Part shown: piece by piece, positions 57,101 through 64,000 of the stretch | Numbering within the stretch: the first letter of the stretch is position 1 | Layout of the letters: every line of letters starts with the position of its first letter | Assembly: GCF_009687865.1 (NCBI RefSeq) | Contig: NZ_BLAE01000020.1 | Coordinates: 1-64,000 of the forward strand | Reading direction: 5' to 3' | Origin: Acrocarpospora macrocephala | GTDB lineage: Bacteria > Actinomycetota > Actinomycetes > Streptosporangiales > Streptosporangiaceae | DNA: 64,000 bases | Notes under the pieces: generated by a model | What the model was told of the DNA's origin: nothing | Seen by the model: only the letters and a program-made list of their open reading frames with translations | The model's database searches: none | Translations under genes and position numbers: made by a program

Positions 57101-60100
57101 CGGCCGGACAGCACGCTGGCCGACATTCCGGTCATGGCATGACCCTGCACATCGGGTGCGGCGTTCATCACCAAACTCGCATAGTCCTGGCCGTTGGTGC
57201 CGACGAACACCCCGGTGGAGCTGCCCTTCAGCGAGACCGGGTCGATCCCGGCCCGCTCGACGGCCTCCCACACCCCTTCCAGCAGCAACCGCTGCTGCGG
57301 GTCCATCGCCAGCGCCTCACGCGGCGAGATCCCGAAGAACCCGGCGTCGAACCCGGCCGCGTCCGCTAGGAATCCGCCCTGGATGTCCAGGTCCGTCCCG
57401 GAGAGCATGCTCAGGTCCCAGCCACGATCGGCCGGGGCCGGCGAGATCGCGTCCGCACCCTCGGACAGCAACCGCCACAGACCCTCCGGCGAATCCACCC
57501 CACCGGGGAACCGGCAGCTCATCCCCACGATCACGATCGGATCGTTCGTCACCGGCGCCATCGCCGTGGGCACCACCACATCGGCGCCCTCGCCGAACAA
57601 CTCGTTCAGCAGAAACTCCGCCAGCACGATCGGCGTCGGGTAGTCGAACACCAGCGTCGTCGGCAACCGCAGCCCGGTCGCGATGTTCAGCCGGTTCCGC
57701 AGCTCGACCGCGGTGAGGGAGTCGAAGCCCAGCTCACGGAACTCCCGCCGCGCCTGGACCGCCTCCGCCGACGTGTGCCCCAGCACCACCGCCGCCTGCG
57801 CGCGAACCAGCTCCGCCAGCACCCGGACCTGCTCGGCCTTCGCCAACCCGGCCAGCCGCCGCAGCAGCTCCCCGTCGCCGTCCACCGGTACGGAGACCGC
57901 CGACCGGCGACCCGTCCGGACGAGGCCCCGCAGCAGCTGCGGCACCTCGGGGAACGTACGCAGAACCGCGAGTTGCAGCCGCGTCGCCACCACCGCCGCG
58001 TGAACTGTCGTGGCGGCCGTCTCGAAGGCCGCCAGGCCCTGCTCCGCCGACAACGCCGGCATGCCCGCCCGCGCCATCCGGCGCAGCTCGATCGCGCCAA
58101 GACCGCCGGTCAGCCCGGTCTCCTGCGCCCACAGGCCCCAGGCCAGCGACAGTCCCGCCAAGCCCCGGGCCCGGCGCGACTCGGCCAGCGCGTCCAGAAA
58201 CGCGTTCGCCGCCGCGTAGTTGCCCTGACCGGCGTTGCCCAGCACCCCGGCGAAAGAGGAGAACAGCACGAACGCGGCCAGATCCAGGCCCTCGGTCAGC
58301 TCGTGCAGGTGCCAGGCGGCGTCCACCTTCGGCCGCAGGACCGTGTCCAGACCCTCCGCCGTCAACGACGGAATCGTCCCGTCGGCCAGCACACCAGCGG
58401 TGTGCACGACCGCCGTCAGGGGATGACCCGCGTCGATCCCGGCCAGCAACGCCGCGACCTGATCACGGTCGGCCGCGTCACAGGCGACGATCTCGACCTC
58501 GGCGCCATGCGCGATCAGCTCCGCCCGCAGCTCCAGCGCGCCAGGAGCCGCCGGCCCCCGGCGGCTGGTCAGCAGCAGACGCCGTACGCCACGCTCGGCC
58601 ACCACATGCCGCGCGAACAGCGCGCCCAGACCACCGGTCCCACCGGTGATCAACACCGTGCCCGCTGGATCCCACGCGCGGACACCGTCCTCGCCGGGGG
58701 CAGAACCGGGCACCACCCGCGCCAAGCGGGCCACCCGCACCTCGTCCCCGCGTACCGCCACCTGCGGCTCGCCGCAGGCCAGCACCCCGGCCAGCACCGA
58801 GTCAGACAGCTCACCATCGACATCGGCCAGCACGAACCGGCCCGGGTTCTCCGACTGCGCCGACCGCACCAGGCCCCACACCGCCGCGGCCGGCAGATCG
58901 GTGACCGTCTCACCGTCGCCCGTCGCCACCGCACCCCGAGTGACCACCACCAGACGCGAATCAGCGAACCGGTCGTCAGCCAGCCACCCCTGCAGCAAAG
59001 TGAGAACGCGCGCGGTCAGCGCGTGCGCCGCCGCCACCGTCTCACCGTCAGAGGCGACCTCCGTCAGCACCACACCCGACCCCACCAGGGACGAGAGATC
59101 CAGCGAGTCCAGGTCAAGCACCGGCACCGGCGCCGGGTCGGCTTCCGGCAGACCGCCGACCACGGACCAGTCCACCCGGAACAGTTCGTCCCGCCCGGCC
59201 CCACGGCCAGCGGAGACGGCGAGCCGCTCATCGGACATCGGCCGCAGCACCACCGGCCGCGCCGACACCACCGGCGCGCCCGACCTGTCCACGGCCATCA
59301 GCGCCACCGAATCGCCATCGGCCCTGGCCAGCCGCACGCGGAGCACCGACGCCCCACTCGCGTGCAGGCGCACCGTCCCCCACGAGAACGGCAACCGGCC
59401 TCGCTCGGCCTCGTCCAGCCCGGCGAACGGCACCGTGTGCAAGGCCGCGTCCAGCAAGGCCGGGTGCAGCCCGAAGGAATCCGCTCCGCCGACGTGCTCC
59501 GGCAGGCTCAGCTCGGCGAAGATCTCACCGTCAGACCCCCGCCAGGCCGCCCGCAGACCCTGGAACGCCGGACCGTACGCCAGCCCCTCCTCCGCCAGTT
59601 CCGCGTAGAACCCGTCCAGTTCGATCGCGGTCGCGCCGGCCGGAGGCCACACCGCCGCATCGAACGACTCGGCATCCACCGCACCGGTGGCCAGCACACC
59701 GGTGGCGTGCCGCACCCACGGCACGTCCTCGGCCGCGTCCGCCGAACGCGCGTAGACGATCACCGGGCGACGGCCCGGCTGCTCCGCCGCCTCGACCCAC
59801 ACCTGCACCGCGACCGCGTCACCCTCGACCAGCACCAGGGGCGTGGTCAGCGTCAGCTCCTCGACCACGTCGCAGCCGACCTGGTCACCCGCCAGGACGG
59901 CGAACTCCACGAACACGCTGCCCGGCACCAGCACCGTCCCGGCCACCACGTGGTCGGCCAGCCACGGATGCGACGAGAGCGACAACCGCCCGGTCAGCAC
60001 CACCCCATCGGAATCGGCCCGGGGCAGCACCGCACCCAGCAGCGGATGCCTCGTCGCGTCCAGACCCAGAACACGGACATCACCGCTCTGCTGGGCGTTG

Positions 60101-63100
60101 GGCCAGTACCGCTGGTGCTGGAAGGCGTAGGTCGGCAGCTCGACCCGGCGTCCACCTGGCAGCACGCTCTTCCAGTCCACCTCGATGCCGCGGACGAACA
60201 GTTCGGCGGCCGAGATCAGCACCCGGTCCAGCCCGCCCTCGTCACGCCGCAAGGTCCCAGTGATCACGGCGTCCACCGCGGCCTCGTCCACGCATTCGGC
60301 GATGCCGATCGTCAGCACCGGGTGCGGGCTCACCTCCACGAACGCCCGGTACCGCTGCTCCAGCAGTTCCCCGACGGCTGGGGCGAAGTTGACCGTTTTG
60401 CGCAGGTTGTCACACCAGTAGGCCGCGTCGAGTTCCGGCCCTTCCACCCACTGGCCGGTCACGGTCGACAGCATCGGCACCCGCACCGACTGTGGCGCCA
60501 CCTCCGCCAGGACCTGGACCAGTTCCGCACCGATCAGATCAACCTGAGCCGAATGCGACGCATAGTCCACCGCGATCCGCCGGACCCGCACCCCATCCTC
60601 GGTCAGACGCTCCACCAGCTCATCGACGGCTCGCAGTTCACCGGCCACCACCACCGAGCGAGGGCCGTTGACGGCCGCGACCGATACCCGGCCATCCCAG
60701 ACGGCCAGCCGCTCACGTACCTGCTCGACCGGCAACGCCACCGACGCCATCGCGCCAAGCCCAGCCAGCCGGTCGGCGATCAGGCGACTGCGCAACGCCA
60801 CCACCCGCGCGCCGTCCTGCAACGACAGGCCACCCGCGACCACCGCAGCAGCGATCTCGCCCTGAGAGTGACCGACCACGGCGTGGGGCCGAACCCCCAG
60901 TGACTCCCAGAGTGCAGCCAGCGACACCATCACCGCGAAGGACACCGGCTGGACCACATCCACCCGATCCAGCGACGGAGCGTCCTCGGCCTGGCGGATC
61001 ACGTCCAGCAGCGACCAGTCCACGAACGGTTCCAGCGCCGCCGCGCACTCGGCCATCCGACCGGCGAAGACCGGCGACTCCTCAAGCAGGGCGGCACCCA
61101 TACCTATCCACTGGGCTCCCTGACCCGGGAACACCCACACCGACTTCCCGACGACGTCGGCCACGCCTCGGACCACATCCGTCGCCGACTCACCGGCGCC
61201 GACCGCCGACAGGCCCGACAGCAGGGCACCACGATCCTCGCCGACCACCACCGCACGGTGCTCGAACGCCGACCGTGTCGTCGCCAGCGAGAACGCGGTG
61301 TCGGCCAGCCCCAGAGCGGGCTCACCGTTCAGGTAGGACGCGAGACGCCCGGCCTGTGCCCGCAACGCCTGACCTGTCTTCGCCGACAGCACCCACGGCA
61401 CGACACCCGGCGCCTGCTCCTCCGGCTCCACCGCAGGAGTCTCCGGCCCCTGCTCCAAGATCACGTGCGCGTTGGTGCCGCTGATCCCGAACGACGACAC
61501 ACCCGCCCGGCGCGGATGACCGTTCCGCTGCCACTCCACCCGCTCGGTCAGCAGCTCCACCGCGCCAGAAGCCCAGTCCACATGCGAGGACGGCGTATCG
61601 ACGTGCAGTGTCTTGGGCAGCACGCCATGCCGGAGAGCCAGGACCATCTTGATCACACCGGCCACGCCGGCAGCGGCCTGCGTGTGACCGATGTTCGACT
61701 TGATCGACCCAAGAAGCAGCGGCCGGTCCTCCGGCCGATCCTGACCGTAGGTCGCCATCAGCGCCTGCGCCTCGATCGGGTCACCCAGGGTCGTGCCCGT
61801 ACCGTGCGCCTCGACCGCGTCCACCTCGGCAGGAGACAGCCCAGCGACAGCCAGGGCCTGGCGGATCACCCGCTGCTGCGAAGGACCATTCGGCGCGGTC
61901 AGCCCGTTCGACGCGCCGTCCTGGTTGACCGCCGACCCACGCACGATGGCGAGGATCTCGTGCCCGTTGCGGCGGGCGTCCGACAGCCGCTCCAGCACCA
62001 GCATGCCCACGCCTTCGGAATAGCTGGTTCCGTCCGCCGCGTCGGCGAAAGACTTACTCCGGCCGTCGGGGGCCAGCCCGCCCTGCGCGCTGAAGCCGAC
62101 GAACACCCCCGGCGTGGCCATCACCGTGACACCACCGGCCAGCGCCAGCGAGCACTCACCCGACCGCAGCGCCTGCGCGGCCAGGTGCATCGCCACCAGC
62201 GACGATGAACACGCCGTGTCCACCGTCACCGCCGGACCCTCCAACCCCAGCGTGTACGAGATTCGACCGGTCACGACGCTTCCCGCGGTACCGGTGCTGA
62301 TGAAGCCCATCGCCTCCGGCGGGAGTTCCGCGGCCATCCCGTAGTCGTGATACATCACACCGGCGAAAACACCCGTGCGACTGCCCCTCAGCGAGGCCGG
62401 GTCGATCCCGGCCCGCTCGACCGCCTCCCAGGACGCCTCCAGCAGCAGCCGCTGCTGCGGGTCCATCGCCAGCGCCTCATGGGGCGAGATCCCGAAGAAC
62501 CCCGGATCGAACTGCGTGGCGCTCTCCAGGAAGCCGCCCTCAAGCACATAGCTGGTGCCCGGGTTATCCGGATCCGGGCTGTACAACGCCCCGAGATCCC
62601 AGCCGCGTGTGGTCGGGAACTCGCCGATCCCGTCCCCGCCCTCGGAAACCAGCCGCCACAGATCCTCCGGAGAATGGATTTCGCCCGGGAAGCGGCACGA
62701 CATGCCCACGATCACGATCGGATCGTTCGTCACCGGCGCCATCGCCGTGGGCACCACCACATCGGCGGTGGTGCCGGACAACTCGTTCAGGAGAAACTCC
62801 GCCAGCGCCACCGGAGTCGGGTAGTCGAACACCAGCGTGGACGGCAGCCGCAACCCGGTCGCGGCGTTCAACCGGTTACGCAACTCCACCGCGGTGAGCG
62901 AGTCGAAACCCAGCTCACGAAACTCCCGGCGCACCTCCACCGTCTCCGGCGAGGCGTGCCCGAGCACCATGGCCGCCTCGGTGCGCACCAGGTCCACCAT
63001 GGCCTCGGCGCGCTCGGCCGCCCCCAGCGGAGCCAGCCGATTCAGCAACGTCGCCGCCACCACCGAACCGGACGCCGCCGACCGCCGACCGGCCCGGACG

Positions 63101-64000
63101 AGACCTCGCAGCAACGCGGGGACCTCGCCGAAAGCACGCATCGCGGGCAGATCCATCCGGACGGGAACCAGCACCGCGTGCCCAAGGGACCCGAGTGCGG
63201 TGGCGACATCGAACAGCGCCATGCCTTGCTCGACGGAAAGCGGCGGCATGCCCGTCCGGGTGATCCGCCGCATGTCGACATCGCTCAGCGTGCCGGTCAA
63301 GCCGGTGTCCTGGGTCCAGGGACCCCACACCAGCGACAGGGCGGCCAAGCCCTCGGTCCGGCGTGACTGGGCGAGGGCGTCCAAGAACGTGTTCGAGGCC
63401 GCGTAGTTGGCCTGACCGGGCGAACCCAGGACACCCGACAGCGAGGAGTACAGGATGAACGCCGCGAGGTCCAGGCCCTGGGTGAGCTCGTGCAGGTGCC
63501 AGGCGGCGTCCACCTTGGGACGCAGCACCGCGTCCAGGCGCTCCGGTGTCAGCGAGGGAATCGTGCCGTCATCCAGCACACCGGCGGTGTGAATGACCGC
63601 GGTCAGCGGATGCTCCTCGTCCACACCGGCCAGCAGAGCCGCCACCTGATCCCGGTCGGCCATGTCACACACCGCGACCGTGACCTCGACACCGTGCGCG
63701 ATCAGCTCGGCCTGCAACTCCACCGCACCCGGAGCCTCCAAACCCCGGCGACTGGTCAGCAGCAGATGCCGCACCCCGCGCTCGGCCACCAGATGCCGGG
63801 CCAGATGACCGCCCAGACCACCGGTGCCACCGGTGATCAGGACTGTTCCGTCCGGATTCCATGGCTGTTCCGCCGCCTCCTGCGCCGGTGCCATGCGGGT
63901 CAGGCGCGGGACCCGCACCGTACTCTCACGCACCGCCGCCTGCGGTTCACCGGAGGCCAGCACCGCGGCCAGCGACGCTGAGGACAGTTCCGCATCGGTG
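51172..64000 (-). CDS. pksC: modular PKS, 5' end outside window; ...KR-ACP, KS-AT-DH-KR-ACP, KS-AT-DH-ER-KR-ACP
   Basis: The frame is open to the right edge, so the N-terminus is missing. The visible part begins inside the KR half of a module: B-type KR (LDD, Tyr codon 63403-63405) and ACP (Ser 62899-62901). The next module has a methylmalonyl-type AT, intact DH and B-type KR (LAD). The last has a malonyl-type AT, DH, ER and B-type KR. The C-terminus is a docking helix ([17 protein letters not shown]) almost identical to that of pksD. All visible catalytic residues are intact. One conserved-position change is seen: SPHEA replaces SPREA in the middle KS. The gene precedes pksD by 29 nt and passes its chain there by docking-helix pairing. 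Confidence 0.95.
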   Translation of the reverse strand, partial: TDAELSSASLAAVLASGEPQAAVRESTVRVPRLTRMAPAQEAAEQPWNPDGTVLITGGTGGLGGHLARHLVAERGVRHLLLTSRRGLEAPGAVELQAELIAHGVEVTVAVCDMADRDQVAALLAGVDEEHPLTAVIHTAGVLDDGTIPSLTPERLDAVLRPKVDAAWHLHELTQGLDLAAFILYSSLSGVLGSPGQANYAASNTFLDALAQSRRTEGLAALSLVWGPWTQDTGLTGTLSDVDMRRITRTGMPPLSVEQGMALFDVATALGSLGHAVLVPVRMDLPAMRAFGEVPALLRGLVRAGRRSAASGSVVAATLLNRLAPLGAAERAEAMVDLVRTEAAMVLGHASPETVEVRREFRELGFDSLTAVELRNRLNAATGLRLPSTLVFDYPTPVALAEFLLNELSGTTADVVVPTAMAPVTNDPIVIVGMSCRFPGEIHSPEDLWRLVSEGGDGIGEFPTTRGWDLGALYSPDPDNPGTSYVLEGGFLESATQFDPGFFGISPHEALAMDPQQRLLLEASWEAVERAGIDPASLRGSRTGVFAGVMYHDYGMAAELPPEAMGFISTGTAGSVVTGRISYTLGLEGPAVTVDTACSSSLVAMHLAAQALRSGECSLALAGGVTVMATPGVFVGFSAQGGLAPDGRSKSFADAADGTSYSEGVGMLVLERLSDARRNGHEILAIVRGSAVNQDGASNGLTAPNGPSQQRVIRQALAVAGLSPAEVDAVEAHGTGTTLGDPIEAQALMATYGQDRPEDRPLLLGSIKSNIGHTQAAAGVAGVIKMVLALRHGVLPKTLHVDTPSSHVDWASGAVELLTERVEWQRNGHPRRAGVSSFGISGTNAHVILEQGPETPAVEPEEQAPGVVPWVLSAKTGQALRAQAGRLASYLNGEPALGLADTAFSLATTRSAFEHRAVVVGEDRGALLSGLSAVGAGESATDVVRGVADVVGKSVWVFPGQGAQWIGMGAALLEESPVFAGRMAECAAALEPFVDWSLLDVIRQAEDAPSLDRVDVVQPVSFAVMVSLAALWESLGVRPHAVVGHSQGEIAAAVVAGGLSLQDGARVVALRSRLIADRLAGLGAMASVALPVEQVRERLAVWDGRVSVAAVNGPRSVVVAGELRAVDELVERLTEDGVRVRRIAVDYASHSAQVDLIGAELVQVLAEVAPQSVRVPMLSTVTGQWVEGPELDAAYWCDNLRKTVNFAPAVGELLEQRYRAFVEVSPHPVLTIGIAECVDEAAVDAVITGTLRRDEGGLDRVLISAAELFVRGIEVDWKSVLPGGRRVELPTYAFQHQRYWPNAQQSGDVRVLGLDATRHPLLGAVLPRADSDGVVLTGRLSLSSHPWLADHVVAGTVLVPGSVFVEFAVLAGDQVGCDVVEELTLTTPLVLVEGDAVAVQVWVEAAEQPGRRPVIVYARSADAAEDVPWVRHATGVLATGAVDAESFDAAVWPPAGATAIELDGFYAELAEEGLAYGPAFQGLRAAWRGSDGEIFAELSLPEHVGGADSFGLHPALLDAALHTVPFAGLDEAERGRLPFSWGTVRLHASGASVLRVRLARADGDSVALMAVDRSGAPVVSARPVVLRPMSDERLAVSAGRGAGRDELFRVDWSVVGGLPEADPAPVPVLDLDSLDLSSLVGSGVVLTEVASDGETVAAAHALTARVLTLLQGWLADDRFADSRLVVVTRGAVATGDGETVTDLPAAAVWGLVRSAQSENPGRFVLADVDGELSDSVLAGVLACGEPQVAVRGDEVRVARLARVVPGSAPGEDGVRAWDPAGTVLITGGTGGLGALFARHVVAERGVRRLLLTSRRGPAAPGALELRAELIAHGAEVEIVACDAADRDQVAALLAGIDAGHPLTAVVHTAGVLADGTIPSLTAEGLDTVLRPKVDAAWHLHELTEGLDLAAFVLFSSFAGVLGNAGQGNYAAANAFLDALAESRRARGLAGLSLAWGLWAQETGLTGGLGAIELRRMARAGMPALSAEQGLAAFETAATTVHAAVVATRLQLAVLRTFPEVPQLLRGLVRTGRRSAVSVPVDGDGELLRRLAGLAKAEQVRVLAELVRAQAAVVLGHTSAEAVQARREFRELGFDSLTAVELRNRLNIATGLRLPTTLVFDYPTPIVLAEFLLNELFGEGADVVVPTAMAPVTNDPIVIVGMSCRFPGGVDSPEGLWRLLSEGADAISPAPADRGWDLSMLSGTDLDIQGGFLADAAGFDAGFFGISPREALAMDPQQRLLLEGVWEAVERAGIDPVSLKGSSTGVFVGTNGQDYASLVMNAAPDVQGHAMTGMSASVLSGRLSYTLGLEGPAVTVDTACSSSLVAMHMAAQALRAGECGLALAGGVTVMTTPFGFMGFSAQGVLSPDGRCKAFADAADGTTWSEGVGVVVLERLSDARRNGHEVLAVVRGSAINQDGASNGLTAPNGPSQQRVIRQALAVSGLSPSEVDAVEAHGTGTKLGDPIEAQALLATYGKDRPEDRPLLVGAIKSNFGHTQAAAGVAGVIKMVLAMRHGMLPKTLHVDEPSSHVDWTSGAVELLTESAEWPRNGHPRRAGVSSFGISGTNAHVILEEGPQAEPGAVDREPVTEVVPVLVSARTAEVLRAQADRLAAHVAAHDEPALADVAFSLATTRSAFEHRAVVLASDRDGLLAGLGALAEDRPGAGVVRGVAATEPKLAVLFTGQGSQRVGMGRELYDRFPVFAEALDEVIAELDPLLDGSLRDVMFTEPESLDQTGWAQPALFALETALFRLVESWGVRPDVLAGHSIGEITAAHVAGVLSLSDACALVAARARLMQALPAGGAMVAVQASEDQVADLLAGREGEVSIAAVNGPDSLVLSGAEQPVLEVAATLGERGVKTRRLRVSHAFHSPLMDPMLADFRTVAGRLTYHLPRIPIVSTLTGEAATAEQVCSPDYWVDQVRGAVRFAAGVRTLHAQGVRAYLELGPDGVLAAMAAGTLAVDVHDADVALVPTLRKDRDEHTAVLTALAELHVHGVAVDWQAVLPSGRRVDLPTYAFQHQWFWPKGLASQVGNVAAAGLATAGHPLLGAAVGLADSDGVLLTGRLSVRSHPWLADHVVAGMMIFPGTGFLELAIRAGDQVGCDLVEELTLTAPLVLSADDAVAVQVSVSAPDESGRRSVNVYARSAEAVADTPWVRHATGMLATGSAEAGSFDAGIWPPRGATAIDLDGLYEDLVADGFGYGPVFRGLRAAWRGSDGEVFAEVALPEQAQSEAATFGLHPALLDAALHVVAFAGLDDSEGGLVPFSWTGVSLEAVGASVLRVRLARTAADSVELVAVDAAGAPVVSARSLALRSFSADLLATAAGGQATMGDGLFRLEWTALSDLPAADPVPVAVVGPDTLGLATEQAEVHPDLSALAEADPVPGVVLAGIGTDPAGDAVACAHEVTAAALELLQGWLADERLEDSRLVFVTRGAVSAGEGEAVADLAAAAVWGLVRSAQSENPGRFVLVDVDGELPGSVLAGVLASDEPQVAVRAGGVRVPRLAPLVSGAGLVPPAGVPWRLGSQAKGSLDALELLPFPRAAEPLGAGQVRVAVHATGVNFRDLLDGLNALGWYQDMASLMGSEAAGVVLEVGPEVDDLRPGDRVMGLAEGAFGPVVVAAATALAKVPDGVSFEQAATIPVAFLTSYYGLMDLAGLRPGESLLVHAGTGGVGMAAIQLAQRLGVEVFATASPAKWDVLRSLGIPDDHIASSRTLEFEERFSGRGIDVVLNSLTGEFIDATARLLRPGGRFIEMGKLDIRDQEQFPGLTYRWFDMMDAGPQRLREILTELAGLFATGELRPLPVTAWDVRRGREAFRFMSQARHTGKIVLTMPRRWNPEGTVLITGGTGGLGAEVARHLVAEHGVRHLLLVSRRGLEATGARELEQELGAQVTIAACDVADRDAVAGLLAGIGTEHPLTAVIHTAGVLDDGTIASLTPERLESVLRPKVDAAWHLHELTQDLDLADFMVFSSLAGVTGNAGQGNYAAANVWLDALMATRRAQGLPGLSLAWGLWAQTSGMIGSLSQAEVQRMTAAGLPPITTEQGLALFDTAIGSDSPLVLPVPMNLPPMPAQLVPPLFRGLVRGTRRTAASGSAGGDAGEALSRQLAGMAKAEQIWLVVELVRSQAAAVLGHASADAIEAGREFRELGFDSLTTVELRNRLNAVTGLRLPMTLIFDYPTPASLAEHIVTEMAPEADTAAEPTVLGDLDRVEAVLSGDALDELTRNGIATRLRQLLAMVSESDTDTSEIAVADMLESASTEEILSFIDNELGRSKDL
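51440..57540 (-). other. pksC last module: KS-AT(malonyl)-DH-ER-KR(B)-ACP
   Basis: Key codons: KS Cys 57046-57048, AT GHSIGE 55696-55713, HAFH about 55395-55410, DH His 54778-54780 and Asp 54274-54276, ER about 53420-52500 with the glycine-rich [11 protein letters not shown] motif, KR Tyr 52051-52053, ACP Ser 51550-51552. Full reduction should give a saturated C10-C11 bond between two alkene blocks. Confidence 0.93.
57620..62730 (-). other. pksC middle module: KS-AT(methylmalonyl)-DH-KR(B)-ACP
   Basis: Key codons: KS Cys 62209-62211, AT GHSQGE 60856-60873, YASH about 60550-60570, DH His 59950-59952 and Asp 59449-59451, KR Tyr 58216-58218, ACP Ser 57718-57720. Predicted outcome: alkene C12=C13 with a methyl on C12. 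Confidence 0.93.
62736..62975. repeat. Near-identical repeat copy 2 (pksC ACP/KS junction)
   Basis: Partner of 45841-46080. Confidence 0.75.
62830..64000 (-). other. pksC first visible module (partial): ...KR(B)-ACP
   Basis: The KR Rossmann motif lies near 63850, the Tyr codon at 63403-63405 and the ACP Ser at 62899-62901. Whether a DH is present, and which extender the AT selects, cannot be seen, so C14-C15 is either a hydroxyl or an alkene. Confidence 0.88.

Overview
The window is very GC-rich and almost fully coding. Its multi-module type I polyketide synthases (PKSs), deoxysugar genes, GTG starts and rare TTA codons indicate an actinomycete; the genus cannot be told from the sequence. 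The whole 64 kb lies inside one biosynthetic gene cluster for a glycosylated, partly unsaturated polyketide, and both ends of the window cut PKS genes. No pathway regulator, tRNA, rRNA, insertion sequence or CRISPR array is visible. The names pksA to pksE are labels used only in this annotation.

Layout. Bases 1-22514 (minus strand) hold pksA, a KSQ loading module plus one fully reducing module, followed by pksB, which has two complete DH-KR modules and a third that runs off the left edge. Bases 22879-31908 hold nine small genes on alternating strands: a sugar aminotransferase (+), a glycosyltransferase (+), dTDP-glucose 4,6-dehydratase (-), a sugar C-methyltransferase (+), a type II thioesterase (-), a two-gene ABC exporter (+ +) and a crotonase (-), with a probable relic of a sugar epimerase behind the C-methyltransferase. 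Bases 31925-64000 (minus strand) hold pksC (cut by the right edge), pksD and pksE; pksE ends in a thioesterase, so it makes the last two elongations.

Predicted chemistry. The KSQ unit with a methylmalonyl-type AT should supply propionyl. pksA module 1 adds a fully reduced malonate unit, and pksB modules add malonate units left as alkenes (B-type KR plus intact DH, so probably E). After an unknown number of modules outside the window, pksC adds a methylmalonate unit (alkene) and a malonate unit (fully reduced). pksD adds two methylmalonate units (both alkenes), and pksE adds malonate with an A-type KR (hydroxyl) and then malonate with no reduction (ketone). Numbered from the carboxyl end, the predicted terminus is 3-oxo, 5-hydroxy, 6,8-dimethyl-6,8-diene, with C10-C11 saturated and 12-methyl-12-ene. 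The thioesterase could release it as a macrolactone, a six-membered beta-keto lactone or a free acid. The sugar genes point to a C-methylated, probably amino-bearing 6-deoxyhexose, attached by the glycosyltransferase and exported by the ABC pair. I could not match this domain order to a named compound.
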